Positions 1-13,149 of a stretch of 64,000 nt of DNA are shown here, in pieces. The position numbers and the translations under genes are program-made. Location: assembly GCF_021155775.2 (NCBI RefSeq), contig NC_060235.2, positions 7,498,693 to 7,562,692 of the forward strand, in the 5' to 3' direction. Source of the DNA: Neodiprion pinetum (lineage: Eukaryota; Arthropoda; Insecta; Hymenoptera; Diprionidae). The notes beneath the pieces were generated by a model. That model searched no databases. It was given only the letters and a program-made list of their open reading frames with translations, and was not told where the DNA came from. Numbering within the stretch: position 1 is the stretch's first letter; each line of letters begins with the position of its first letter.

Positions 1-3000
1 GGAAAAAGTTTTGGCAATCGTCTGAAATTTTTTTTTTTCACAACACTACGAAATTATTGGCTTGCGAAGAAATCAAAGAAAGTCACTGAAACGAAGCCCA
101 AGTTTTGGAATTCTGCAGTGAAATATTCGAAAATATAAAAATCTGTTCGACGATATAATCGTATCAATGATCATTAAAAATCGTCGACTATTGCGATTTT
201 CTTAAATATAGGTACACACCGAGCTTTGGAAGTGCAAATCGTTCCGAAAATTTGCAAATATATGTCAATGATTAACGAGTATTGAATTACGTAAGAGTAA
301 TTGGTTTACAGAGTAAGTCCCGTGATCGGAATGACAGCGTGTGGAGCGACGATGAATTCAATATGCTCAACAATTCGGCGACAATGAAAACGCTGAAAGG
401 AAAAGAACTACGCGACTATTCGACTTTCCTTCCGAAATCATGGGGGTGAAAACGGAAAGCGCAAAGCGGGTGTCTTCTTCAATCAATGAACGACTTTGTA
501 GGCGGCGAATGGTCACCCTTCATCCCTTCGCACGATGCACAGATACTCGGGCTGTCAGCCCCCTCCAACCCTTAGGTACTTCACCCTTCTATAGAATGTA
601 GCAACCCTCCCGCCACCCGGGTATTATAATTGAATAAATTCATCCAGCAATGGGTATTGTTGCTCCATCGGTGGTAAATTATGGATTGGACACCTGGCAT
701 CAACGACACTCTACCCACGAGTTTATGACCGACCATGTAACGCCGTTTTGTCACACACTGTCGGCGATTGATTTTACCCAGTGCGTGGAAACAGCGTTGA
801 AAAGAAAGTAAGAAGAAAAATTAAGCAAGTAAGTCACCGATCAATTTTTTTTTTTTTTTTACTTTTCGTCGGGGAAGGTCGGTAATCGACTAAAAAATAT
901 TTCTTCATTTTGACAACGTTTCGACAGGGTTCTGCCTGTCATCTTCAGGCTACAATTTATCGAACGTTGTGTGACTATCAATTATTTACAAGTAAAGAGA
1001 GCCACGTGCAATAACATTTTTCTTTTAGGCTAAGCAACATATGTGACTCGATTTCTTATATAACAAGTTGTGCATGAATTACGGAGAATATGTTTAATTG
1101 TAATAGAACGTTTAAATGGAAAATACATGGCAAGTAATATTATAAACATCGAGATATGAATTACAAAGAAAACTTACATTTTTTTACTATGCTTCGTTCT
1201 TAGGTGTTCATCGTACAAGATTTGACAAAGAAGTGACTTGAATTCAACTTTTCAATGTTCAAAAAACATTTCATCCTCTGTGACAAACACACAATATTAG
1301 AAACGAACCTTTAATTTCAAAAATGAATCAACGATGAAGTGTAAGACTCAAAACTCACACACAACTTTCAAAAAGCAGACCAATTATTTTTTTATTTTTA
1401 CTGTGCGAAAACATATTTTACAGCATTTCTGTGATCGATTAACAAAGAACATGAAAATCTTATCCGCACGTGATTAAAAAAATTTTGGAGAGTAATAAAA
1501 TTTTCGGAACGATCATATTTTTGTTCGATACTCGTTGACGGTTTCTTTCTTCAGCCCCTGAGTTATCATTACAACAAGTTTTGTTCGTTACCTGCGTTAC
1601 GTTTGAAAGATACGAAATCCTATAAAACAAATGCTCGTAAATATATGCAGTATAATTTCAAGTTGTATTATCGCTATTTTACAGTTTTGGTTTTGGTTTT
1701 TTCTGAAATACCGTTCTTATTGCCCAAGTATCATCAGAAAATGATTTTACACCGGCAGCCGTATGCCTCGTAAATTCTTACTCGACGTATTCTAGCTCCG
1801 CAAATTAAATACTCAGAATGTTCCCCTGAAAATTAAGTCAAAAGTATAGTTTAACCTATCAACAGAAGCAAGAAACATTTGCTTTCCAAAAATTTGAGCA
1901 TGAATATTCTCCAAGGTTTATATTCCAGCCATTTAATTAATATATAAGTAAATAATTCCAGTCATATACTTTTTCTTCTTACAACCCTGGTCCATGATGC
2001 TGAAAAAAACTGTAAGGTTGGTCTCCATCGTCTCGTTCGCGTTTCAAAATCACAATATTAACTCCCGACCGAAATAACGCGTCGAAATTATACAACGACA
2101 TCCTTTTTAATGGAAATATCTTTACTGGCTCAAATCGCGGGGTTTTTCCTTTTCTGTCTACCGTGTACATCGGATTGGCGAAAGGCGCGGGCGGGGTTTA
2201 AGGGAATTTTAGAGCGTTTTAAAAGTGAAAAACTTGGCTGTTATTTCCCTCGCCCAGCGGTATGCCAACCAGGCGTATAGCATTGCTCGCTGCAAATACG
2301 CCGCACTCATACTTACGCGTCTTCGCATTTAGTGTACATTTATCGCCGCTATGCGGTACCAGCCATACCGCATAGCTACAAAGAACGACGCCGTGAACTA
2401 TAAAGTCTAGCAGTTAACACCCGGCAGTCAAATCGTATCACGCCACTTGCCGTTTCTACGTTTCCTACGGCGTGAAATATTCGCCGCGGTTATTGCATTC
2501 GCTTCGCGGTTCGCCGGCTGACGAAAATTTTCCAAAATTGCCATCTCGGCGGTGTCTCGAGTTAGCGAATCTCAAAATGAACGTGATACACGTACTTGGA
2601 TGTATCAGCTATATTTTCTTTGTAATCCACTTTCAATCCTAATCCTAAACAACCAAAAATCCCAGCAGTCATCATATTTTCATTACAAAACGTTCTTCAG
2701 TTTCTCAGAAAAATTCAAGTCTTACCTTTTCTATACATGTTTTTATACCTTGTGGAAAACCATTTTTATGGATTACCATTTTTAACTTCAATTGAAAGGA
2801 TTCTCTGAATTTCCGCTATGAGTTGCCGTTGGAGGTAAACTAAAGGCAAGTCAGATTTCTGTAGTATCGACCGAGTCGGTTGATTGATATTTTTCTTCTT
2901 TTTCTTTTCTTAGTAATAAAACTGATAAAGGAATTAATGGAATTTGTTAAAACTTTTCCATAGCGTTGCTTTTTCATCGCAGAATTTGGAAAATTTAAAT

Positions 3001-3841
3001 CCAAAACGTGGAAAGTTTAAATTCGCAATTCTGTAATTTTGGGGGGCATAAAAACAGATGCAACGGTTCAGTCTACTCCTCTTTATTTCCAAAACGGTGA
3101 AAGATTTCTTGAACTTAAACTCCGTCGTTCGGGGGAATCTAGTAATTGCAAAAATAGTGCCGATTGTCAGAAGAACGCAATTGTTTTTTTTTTTTTTTTT
3201 TACAAAAATTTCCCGGATGTGAATCTGTTATACGAATTCTACGACGAAAGAGCAATGCCACATAATTTCGCCAGTTTCCATGTGGTACTTTATCGATATG
3301 ATAACGAAAAATGAGAACCAGCCAAAACTCGGTCGATAAAAAAGCGAGCATCACGCGTCCTTAAGAAGAGTCTATCGCGTAAGGAGCAAAGTTCGAAGCA
3401 GACGCCGGCGATCGGAGCTCGGCGTCACACGTACGAACGGAATTGGGGTTTTTCCTTATTTTCCAGGATACCGCGGGATCCGAGATCACGGAGTGTGCGT
3501 CTGGATCGAGACTTGCTGGCGCTATCCAATCTCGCGAATAACGCCAATGGGATATAATGCCTTGGTGCTCGCCGAGCTGCTTCTCATCACCCCGTCCGTG
3601 TATAAACTGGGAATTACAGGCTGCGTGGCGCGCTCTGCGAATTCTCGCCCTTCTGCCTCCTCCGCCCTCCCTTCACCCCCTGAATAGCTCAAGGATTGTC
3701 CGTGCTCGCCGCGAATCGCCTTTCGCTAAAGTCCGTCTGTCGCCCATCGACTCACTGAATTCCCGCTATTGTTTCCATCCGCGAATTTCTCGCCCAGCTA
3801 AAATATCATCTCCTCGCTCCGAGGAACAAAGAATATTAATG
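1..3841. other. Non-coding DNA, no gene recognised
   Basis: This stretch is AT-rich with two more GC-rich patches (2170-2550 and 3350-3800). It contains the hairpin at 2348-2376 and a short motif at 918-949. No open frame exceeds 96 codons and none shows domain or codon signal. It could be intergenic or intronic. Confidence 0.6.
2348..2376. repeat. Perfect 11-bp hairpin
   Basis: GCTATGCGGTA at 2348-2358 is the reverse complement of 2366-2376, with a 7-nt loop between. It lies in a CpG-rich patch. No function is recognised. Confidence 0.6.
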
Positions 3842-4275
3842 CACTGAGAAAAATTTCATTTGTTATGGTGTAACTAGAAAAATTGAGTAAAATAGGTATC
3901 GTTAAAAAGAAAACTGTTTGTATATTGTTGGAATTAGGAAAAACGAGGGACGCGTAATCATTTTGCGCCATCGTCGATCCTTTTTTGGTCATTGCAACGC
4001 AAAATCAGTTTTTGAGATTTACTATACTTTTTTTGTTAAACAAGGCTTTGACTTCAATTTATTGTTTCTCAAACAATAAATTTTCGCAACATTTGCAAGA
4101 AAATATAGTAACAGTGATCGTAATGAGAAAGAATAGTAACGGATACTAGACTTTTTGGCAACAGCTAGAAAACTTATTTTCATTTTCTACCTAGAATTAT
4201 ATTTTTCGATTTTGGTAAAAAATGAAAATAGTTAAGGACTGAACGGTAACCGGAACCACAAAATTTATCTCAGTG
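3842..4275 (+). mobile_element. MITE, CACTGAG family, copy 1
   Basis: This is a ~434-bp non-autonomous element that begins CACTGAGAAAAATTTC and ends ATCTCAGTG as an inverted repeat. It is clearly homologous along its length to copies at 7133, 10322 (inverted) and 12720, sharing AACGGATACTAGAC and GGTAACCGGAA. There is no coding capacity. The flanks read TG on both sides, so the TA seen at copy 2 has decayed or differs here. Confidence 0.85.
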
Positions 4276-7132
4276 TGTTATCATTTTACCCTGTTTTTCC
4301 TAGTTCTTGCAGGATCCTCTTGGAGATTTTTTAATTGCTGTTTACGGAGCAAAAAAAATGCGTTTGATTAATGTTCTACGAAATTGAATAATAATGCGAC
4401 ATAAAAATTCAAAAAAAAAAAAAAATACTACGTAACTGATTATGTAGAAATTGTTGTGATGAAATTTTTATAACCATTGACAAAAAAACCGGTGTCCTGC
4501 TCAAGTTTTCATCGTGAAATATCAAATCAATATTATTTCTGAGATTGCTCAATAATTTGTAAACAATAAAGAGTGATTTTTTTTTTGTTGGATTTCTGGA
4601 ATGTTTAGACTTAAGATCGGAATATTTTGTCCTCCATTGCCATAAATCTCGCATTTTATTTATATGAGTTTATAACTCTACAGTTAATGCATTACTGCAG
4701 CTTTATAATTTTTTTTTTTTTTTTTCTCAAAATTGAAATTTTCTGATATACCTAGATAGAGAAGTTATATAAACGTATATTGACAGTGGCGACTGGAATT
4801 ATACTAATGGAAATTAGCTACGGAAAATTCTCATGAAAAACTAGAAAAATTGCCAGAAATCGTACAAATTTATACATAAAACTTGTGATTCAATGTTCCA
4901 TATAGCCCGAAACAACTGAATTTAGAGTAATTTTCTAAATAATATCCAATTACGTTTGAAGATAGAATTCAGAAAGAAACATACCTCAGGGATTTTTGCT
5001 GATTCTTAGAATTTCCTTGCCGATTTCAAATAAAATCTCACTCAACTCGAAAATTTATAATTGTACTAGAAAATCTTTTGAAAATGGTTCTTAAAAATAA
5101 ATCCCAATTTACAAAAGATCATATTTTACGTATTTTTTGAGAAAGTCTTCGGAATGCCCGGTGGCGGGATATTTTTTTCGTTCAAACGGTCTTTCGACTG
5201 TAAGGTATAAAATTATTCATTCCAACGCTGACGAATTATTAGTAAAATCTTTCTCGTCTTTCCAGAAGATGGTATTATTAAATAACCGTATACAACGAAT
5301 TTCTCAAAAATTACCGAGGTGCAGATTCGAGTTTGTATACCAACCAATGCATCGACCAATCAGTGAAAATATTGCTTGCGAAAAGACTTTTCACCCCCGT
5401 TAAGTATAATAGAAAGAAAATTGCCTATCCTGTTTAATCTATACTTGACCTAACGAGAAAAGTGTCACGAGTATTTGTCAGCTTGTGGCGAACACACCGG
5501 CTATTATCGATAATTCGGTGTGTATACCAGTGTGAGAGGAAAGGGGAGTCGTTGAGTTTACACGATTGGCAGCTGAGGTAAATAAAATTACGATATTTGC
5601 CCGATACTTGCGGGCTTATTGAAAATATTTCCCCATGTGGTGTTTGCGTGGTGAAATTGGCCGTTGGGATGTTAACACAGTTCGAATCTGAGGTCGCCAC
5701 CTGATGACACATAAGTACATATTTGAAGAGACATTAGAGCCGAACGAAACTCGCTTCGAAGCCAATAAACCAGCCAGTCGTTAGCCAACCCCCTCGGATC
5801 GGTAAAGGGTCCAATGAGTGCAGGTGGCAAACCTTCATGCCGGCAATTTTCCGACTCCAATTATTATCCATTTAATCCTGAGGCGTAGAATACGCGTACC
5901 TTAAACCCAGAGCCATTTTACATCGTTAGCATGCCGATCCGCAGCCCGTTTCTAAAATTATTAAACTCGATCGATGGATCAAGTTCATTTATGGATGCAG
6001 TCGGAGGATCAAACGACATATGAATAACGATATAAGATCATTGTTCGTCAGTTTCTTAATTTTCATTTCCGTCGAACTTGTTCACGGCATCTTCAATTTT
6101 CTGAAAGTATTCCCGTATGCCTGGAATATTTTTAATACACAGATTTAATCGTTATCCTGTCTTCAGCCCATTTGCATTCTAAAAGCTACTGTATAACCTC
6201 CAAAATGTTTACTTTGTCACATAGATACGAAGAGAATTCAAAATGTTAAAAAAACGTGTCCTTATCACAATTGTTCTAGGATCTACCCAAAAATTAAATC
6301 GATATTCGGAAAAATCAGACGCTTCTCATTAACGCACAAAACACATTAAGCCTTACGTTGTTTCCCAAGTTAAAAGTTCGACAATATAGGGTGAATTCAA
6401 AAGCCTGGTAAGTCGATTAAACTTTTCTTTTTCATAAACGGTAAGACTTGGAGGCCCAAAAGTTGAGGGATTTTCATACGTTATTGTTAGCAGATATGAA
6501 CCATAAGGTATCGAAATTATAGCCAGATCGAAATTTCGTACCCAAAACGTTTTTTAATTTGTTCAAACGCAAGAACGAAATAATATATTGCATAATCCTC
6601 AAAGGCTGCGTCTTTGGTGTTCGCAGATTAATGTCTAAAACCGGATCCCACGAATCCTTGGGGTTTTCAGGATGAGAGAAAATCCCGCAGCTCTGTAAAT
6701 TTGGTTCCCGAACGAGGAGGAGTTAGTCTCGTGACACGGTTTTGCCATGAATGGGCGGTAGATTAGGCGATAAACACGATCGTCGCATGGACAACACAAA
6801 ACCGATCCACAGGCTGAAACACAGAAGTAACGTTATTCAAAGCGTTGCTCATTTGCTATTTGCCCCGTGACTCTTTGTAAACCGGGGCTTTAACCGCACT
6901 CTCCGGACACTCGAGACACGCGTCGACACGTGATCGTGCGTGTGGCGTGCGGCCCAACCGCGTACGCCGTAAGACCCATGACGCGTTTTACCATTTTGCA
7001 TGGGAAAGGTCCGAACCATGAGCAAACCATGATAAATTCGACTCTGTCCATTAATATGCTGCACTTCCGTCTTTGAATCATACTAAAAGCATCGTAAAAT
7101 CCGTACAGCCACCATGGATAGTAATGGTAGTA
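4276..7132. other. Non-coding DNA, no gene recognised
   Basis: AT-rich sequence with several homopolymer A/T runs. Open frames are at most ~90 codons and overlap on both strands. I see nothing to support a gene or RNA. Confidence 0.55.
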
Positions 7133-7561
7133 CACTGAGAAAAATTTCATTTGTTATAGTAACTAGAAAAATTGAGTAAAACAGGTATCGTTAAGAAAAA
7201 CTGTTTGAATATTGTTGGAATAACGAAAAACGAGGTACGCGTAACCATTTTGCGCTATTGTCGATCCTTTTTTGATAATTGCAACGCAAAATCAGCTTGT
7301 GAGGTTTACTCTACTTTTTTAGTTAAACAATGCTTTAACGTCAATTTATCGTTGCACACGCGTTCAATTTTCGCAACAGTTGCAAGAAAATCTAGTAACA
7401 GTGATCGTAGTGAGAAAGATTAGTAACGGATACTAGACTTTTCGGTAACAGCTAGAAAACTAATTTTCATTTTCTACCTAGAACCATATTTTTCGATTGT
7501 GGTAAAAAATGGAAATAGTTAAGGACCGAGCGGTAACCGGAACTGAAAATTTCTCTCAGTG
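7133..7561 (+). mobile_element. MITE, CACTGAG family, copy 2 (best preserved ends)
   Basis: The element is 429 bp with ends CACTGAGAAAAATTTC and TTTCTCTCAGTG, and TA on both flanks (7131-7132 and 7562-7563). That fits insertion at TA, as in Tc1/mariner-type elements. It carries no transposase, so it is non-autonomous. A (GTA)n run starts directly at the right end. Confidence 0.88.
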
Positions 7562-7589
7562 TAGTAGTAGTAGTAGTAGTAGTAGTAAT
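7562..7589. repeat. (GTA)n microsatellite at MITE end
   Basis: About nine TAG/GTA units with one interruption, beginning exactly at the right terminus of MITE copy 2. It probably expanded from the duplicated target site. Confidence 0.8.
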
Positions 7590-10078
7590 AGTGGTTTATT
7601 CTTGCGAAATTATACACGAATTAAACAAAAGGAGCTTTGCACATTTTACATAAAATTTTGATCACAACATTTTCAAACCTTGAAACAGTCTAATGTGATG
7701 TATGTAATTTTTATATTAATATCTTAAACATAAAGCAATGGCATTTAATAAGATATTACATAAAACAAGTTTCAATAATCTTATACATCAAATTTCTTCA
7801 AATTAGTATAAGATGAATTCTAACAGTCATGTGAATAAAAATGTCTCAATACTATAGTTGAGGTTTTGTTAATCATGTTGCAGAGATGGGTATACAGTAC
7901 TAAAATCGAAATTCTTAGACTATAAATCTTTTTGAAGACACAGCCAATGCGATGAAACGAGTTAAAGAAAAATAAAAAATTGGAAAGAACGCTGGAAGTA
8001 ACTTTTCTCTTCGTAATTCACCTGTGAATAGCATTTCTGACTAAAAAAAAAAAAGTCTGTACCCTCATGAAATAACTGTAACGATCGTTGGAAAGAACAT
8101 GAGAAAAATAATTTATATAACGCAAGCACGTATCACACGGTTTTTAATTCTTGTAATCGGTACATAAGTTAACTGTTTTAGCGACGTAGAGAGTAAGTCA
8201 CGACTGCGCATGCGCGGGATACAACGAGTAGCATTTTCGACTCCTGCGTGTTGAAAGTGATCTTTTCTGAACTGCGCGCATGCGCAGTCGCAGACAAATC
8301 TGACAATAGGCGACCCTAACCTCAATTTCGTACTTCGTAAAAAACACCTAGCGTATTCTTGTTACGTGAAGAAAATGTGTGCAACAAGGAGGCAACGATC
8401 TTTTCGCCTCATGTATTTGCAATATTCGCTAATTATCAGCCTGAAAAAACCTAGTTCGCCTCCTTGCTACACGACGTACAATATTTTTCGAAACATCCTG
8501 CGGCGATGATAAAATATCGTCCGCGTCCCCCGCGGTACGTTTGTAAATTTCTGGTTAATCATGAAATCGCGAGAGCAACGAGGCGGAGAAGATCGAAGGG
8601 TGTACCGATGACGGTCCGCGGGGAGTTCGATCGGACGACACATCGTTGGCCCCGTATTGCGTCGTTAACCCCTTGATATTTAACCCGATAATTACCGATA
8701 CGTCAGGGAAGCGAGTAATAACCCGCGCCGGAGAATTCCCCATCACCTCTCGCCACCAGTAACGCCTCATCGAATCAAACCCCCAAGAGCCAACTCCGAT
8801 GGGGTTTCCGTCTGCGGACACTGATTTTCTGATTAGCCGCGGGTCGACTGCCGGCGGTTAGCCGTTGTTAGGTTGGCAACGATTGGTATGCATGGGCTGG
8901 GACTCGAACCCCGAACTCCCCGAGACCCGGCGCACACAGGAGGTTCTCGGGGCCCACAAGCAAACACTCATACAGGCGCAGACACTCCGCTCACTTTATC
9001 CAACGCTGACGACAGCCAGGAATTGCCTCGCTCATACAGAGGTCTGATATGGATTTTAGACGGTGTCAATTCACGCGACGACGTGTTATTCGAGGACTGC
9101 GGGATTAAAACGTGCGCAAAATTAATTTGCCGTTGAGAATTTGAGAGGCTGCTTCGACGAAAATCTATACTTTTTATTCGTTTTATGAAAAAGTTGTCGG
9201 GTTCTCGAGTACTTGTCAAATTAATGCCCGCATTCTTGAAATTGGGGAAATGGAAAATACTGGAATTAATTAGATTGTTTCAAAATATAGTTATAAGTCT
9301 AGTAGATTGATACGATTTCACTTTAAATTTTTTTATATTTACTGTACGAGTATCTTCTGGTGTAATGAATGAAAGTATCGAAATTTTACAAACCGATCTC
9401 CTGAAGAATGTACTTCGAATCTACATTTACCGCTGGGTAATAGTTTGGTCCTGGATCCAATATTTTCAAAGTGCGAATTATTGGGGCATTTTTTTCTTTA
9501 TTTCACAGAATTTCGGAATTTCTGCCATTGTCAGATTTAGAAACGTTCAGAGTGTCGTAAGTACTGTAAAGAATTCTGCCTACTTGACAATTGATTCGAA
9601 TACTCTCTGATCGCAAATTAGTGCCATAAAAATAATTGATGAAGAATAATATATTACCTCGTATAATGCTATACGATTCGTTGTCAAGTTTATTTTCAAT
9701 ACAGCAATTTTGATCAATATGAAATTAACGCAGTGTCTGTAAAACTTGTTTTTCTATCGAAAATATGCACTTCGAATACATTGACAAGATTTGAAAAAAT
9801 TGTAACTGTGACTACAAATGAAAATAAGAAAATTAATAACGTTTGAACAAAATTATTCTTCTATCGGTATATAAATCAAGAGTAGAGAAAACCAACGTTA
9901 ACGATAATTTTTTATCATATATATCCAATAACATTTCTGTTCAATTTGACCTGATGTATATAAAAGTTTATTAAAATAATAGATTTTGAAAAAAAAAGAA
10001 GAAATTGTATACGAATGAGAATTAATTTCGAAACACGACGATGTATCGATAAGTAGTTATATCTGGAAAATAGGGCCC
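7590..10078. other. Non-coding DNA with a CpG-richer core (8.1-9.1 kb)
   Basis: No gene is recognised. The 8,130-9,060 part is GC-richer and holds the GCGCATGCGC inverted pair and an isolated tRNA-like B-box. The rest is AT-rich. Confidence 0.5.
8201..8290. promoter_or_regulatory. Inverted pair of GCGCATGCGC sites
   Basis: CGACTGCGCATGCGC at 8201-8215 is the exact reverse complement of 8276-8290, with a 60-bp spacer. Each arm holds the NRF-1/Ewg-type palindrome. The arrangement could be a promoter or the ends of a small element. No gene is visible beside it. Confidence 0.4.
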
Positions 10079-10311
10079 TAAGGTAAGTGTACCAGTTATT
10101 GATAGGTCTAGACCCGATGATTGACTCTTTTATTTTCCAAAATTATAAATTGACTTCACAAATTGTGAATTTTTCGATGACCAAAACCAATCGCCAGAGG
10201 CATAAACGCTACAACTTTATTTTTTGGTAATTTTATAACCAAGGATCAAACAAATACAACCAAAGAAGTTCAATAATTAGGACAGAGTCAATAATTGGTA
10301 CACTTACCTTA
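10079..10311. mobile_element. MITE B, 233 bp, TAAGGTAAGTGTACC ends
   Basis: TAAGGTAAGTGTACCAGTTA at the left matches the reverse complement of ATTGGTACACTTACCTTA at the right; arms are ~24 bp with one or two mismatches. There is no coding capacity. A TA duplication is possible. It ends nine bases before MITE copy 3, suggesting repeated insertion at this spot. Confidence 0.75.
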
Positions 10312-10321
10312 TTTGCAAGTA

Positions 10322-10715
10322 CACTGAGAGAAAGTTTTAGTTCCGGTTACCGCTCAGTCCTTGACTATTTTCATTTGTTACCACAATCAAAAAATATAGT
10401 TCTACGTACAAAATAAAAATTAGACTTGTAGCTGGTACCGGAAAGTCTAGTATCCGTTACTATTCTTTCTCATTACGATCATTGTTGCTATATTTTCTTG
10501 CAACTGTTGCGAAAATTTAATGCCCGTGCAACGATAAATTGATCGGTTGAAGCCTTATTCAACTAAAAAAGTAGAGTAAACCTCAGAAACTGATTTTGCG
10601 TTGCAATTACCAAAAAAGGATCGACGATAGCGCAAAATGGTTACGCTTACCTCGTTTTTCGTAATTCCAACAATATTCAAACATTTATTTCAACGATACC
10701 TGTTTTTCCAGTTAT
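10322..10715 (-). mobile_element. MITE, CACTGAG family, copy 3 (inverted, one end lost)
   Basis: This is homologous to copies 1, 2 and 4 in reverse orientation, starting CACTGAGAGAAAG. The distal terminal repeat is degraded beyond ~10,715, where the sequence no longer matches the other copies. Confidence 0.8.
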
Positions 10716-12719
10716 ACTGTAAAATGTATTCTTTCATCTGATTATATTCAAGAATCGCACAGGACACGAACCTCGTTAAGTTTTAAACAAAGCTTATCGA
10801 TAGCTGTGCGTTTTTTCTCCCCCCGGCCTTCGTTCCCATTTCATCTCTCTATTTGTATTAATTTTCACCCCCTCGGCAGTGGGAAACACGCCCTCCTATA
10901 ATAAGAGCGTGGAATCGACAAACAACTCGGGAGTTTATCTGCGGGCAAATTCAGCTCGTATATGTACACCCTGGGCATCACGGGATCGGGGCCATTTTTC
11001 AGCGGTTGACTTTGATTTGACATCGTACATACGCCCCAATAACGCGAGTTCTAATGACTCCACCACGCCCTCCGCGAGGGCAAAAGGGAGCCGCAACTCC
11101 CTATAATATACACGTGTATACAGTCGGCGTTGCAGAGTAAAAGAGGGGGACACAATTTCCCATGGATAATGGGGCTTTGATTACCTCGTGACGCCATGCG
11201 GCCGGTCAAGTGGCACGCTAAACCGACGCCCACTTGAAAAATAAACGTGTGTGTACGCGGATATGTCGGTTACATATAACATTATACGAATATCGTGACG
11301 TCTACCGGGCATTCCGTGCAAACTCGACTAGTCCAGACTCTGCTTCTCAAAAACAACGAAATTATCCGTTTAGTTTTTCCCACAGATCACATTTTCCGAA
11401 CTTCGAAACACGGTCACATTATTTTGAGTAATTTTTTTTTATTTATTTTTTTTTTCTCATTTTCACAAACAGTTTGAACATTTTTCTGTCGGATGAAGCG
11501 AACTTTTATTTTTTACTATTTGTCTGGTAAATATTATGTTGCAAGTATCTGCATTGTAGAATATGATTTTTTTTTTATTAGCCAACACCATTGAACCACG
11601 AATACCACGAAAGATTGTTTTTCTCTGTCCACTTGAAAATCTAATAATTTCAACTCTTTCTTCATAAAATAGTGCTTATCCATAGCTAAAATAATCGTTT
11701 ACAGTAAGTCATTATTATGACGTTAAATCGGTTAAATGAATTTTTAGGAATAAATGATCCTCGAAGATAGAGATCAGAAGAAAAAACCTTTACCAAATTG
11801 TAAAGTTCAAAAATTCGATAACCACAAAACACTCTTTGGAAAAGAACGAAAGAGTGAATTTAAGTAATAAGTATGTTATCGATTTAGGAAATCATGCGAT
11901 GAAATTCAAAATTATTACAATTAAATATTAGTAGAACTGTTATGGATTTAAAGATTTAATTCCAATACTCACCAAAGAAATATAATTTTTGAAAGAATCT
12001 GTTATATCTGTTGGTAATCTGAGAATTTTGTAAAGGACGAAAGAAATACGTTTTTAAAAAATCTTTGTTTTCCATGTTTGAAAGTGAAACACCGGGTATA
12101 ATGTCCTAGCTACATGTGTCATACATGCATCATGTGCTTGAGCATACACACGTGTGTAATGATACTCGTATTGCAACGTACGGTGCAAAAGGGTGAGCCT
12201 GCTGCGAAGCCTTGCCGCACTCTTGGCACTTGACTCGATTTGAAATAGGTACACGGATCGTTGGGAATGAATTCAGCATATAAATTCAATGATTTTCTAT
12301 TCCGTGACCGAACCAACGTTCATTCCCCGCGCCCTCGTAGTTTCGATATTACTATAGGAGTAAGCTACAAAGAGCAACTGGTAGCGAGCAATTTGAGGCT
12401 CGTTGAAAGTGTTTTAGTGCTGTTACCCGTTCGCTCTCTGACGGGTTGAGTTGCCCCGCAGTTTTCTCTACGCTACACATGCGGTTGCGGACAGGGTATT
12501 TGAAACAGAAATGGATCTTTCCTCACTGGGCTGAACGCGGTGGTCGAGTTTTGGTGATTAAAAAATATACCACGAACTACACGCTGTGATTTGTTGGCAT
12601 TTTCAGATTTTTCAAGTCAAATTTCTGCGTAACGGTTGATTAGGTGGAATTTATACATTTTCGGAAACAAGACGAATGTTCTTCAATTTATTCTGAAGAT
12701 GAAAATTCACCGATCTGTA
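10716..12719. other. Non-coding DNA, no gene recognised
   Basis: Mixed composition, GC-richer around 10.8-11.3 kb and AT-rich after that. All open frames are short (under 80 codons) and unconvincing. Confidence 0.55.
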
Positions 12720-13149
12720 CACTGAGAAAACTTTCATTTGTTATAGTAACTAGAAAAATTGAGTAAAACGGGTATCGTTAAAAAAAAACTGTTTGAATAT
12801 TGTTGGGATTACGAAAAACGAGGTACGCGTAACCATTTTGCGTTGTTGTCGATTCTTTTTTGGTAATTGCAACGCAAAATCAGTTTGTGAGGTTTACTAT
12901 ACTTTCTCAGTTAAACAATGCTTTAACGTCAATTTATCGTTGCACAAGCATTAAATTTTCGCAACAGTCGCAAGAAAATATAGCAACAGTGATCGTAATG
13001 AGAAAGAATAGTAACGGATACTAGACTTTCCGGTAACAGGTAGAAAACTAATTCTCATTTTCTACCTACAACTATATTTCTCGATTGTGGTAAAAAATGA
13101 AAACAGTTGAGGACTGAGCGGTAACCGGAATTAAAAATTTCTCCAAGTA
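12720..13149 (+). mobile_element. MITE, CACTGAG family, copy 4
   Basis: About 430 bp, same orientation as copies 1 and 2. The left end CACTGAGAAAACTTTC is intact and preceded by TA. The right end is mutated (CTCCAAGTA in place of CTCTCAGTG) but followed by TA. Confidence 0.85.

Noticed and set aside
8897..8910. tRNA-like B-box (GGTTCGAGTCCCAG on the minus strand)
   Set aside because: I could not fold a cloverleaf around it: the T-stem is mismatched and no A-box or acceptor stem is evident. It could be a fragment of a tRNA-derived SINE.
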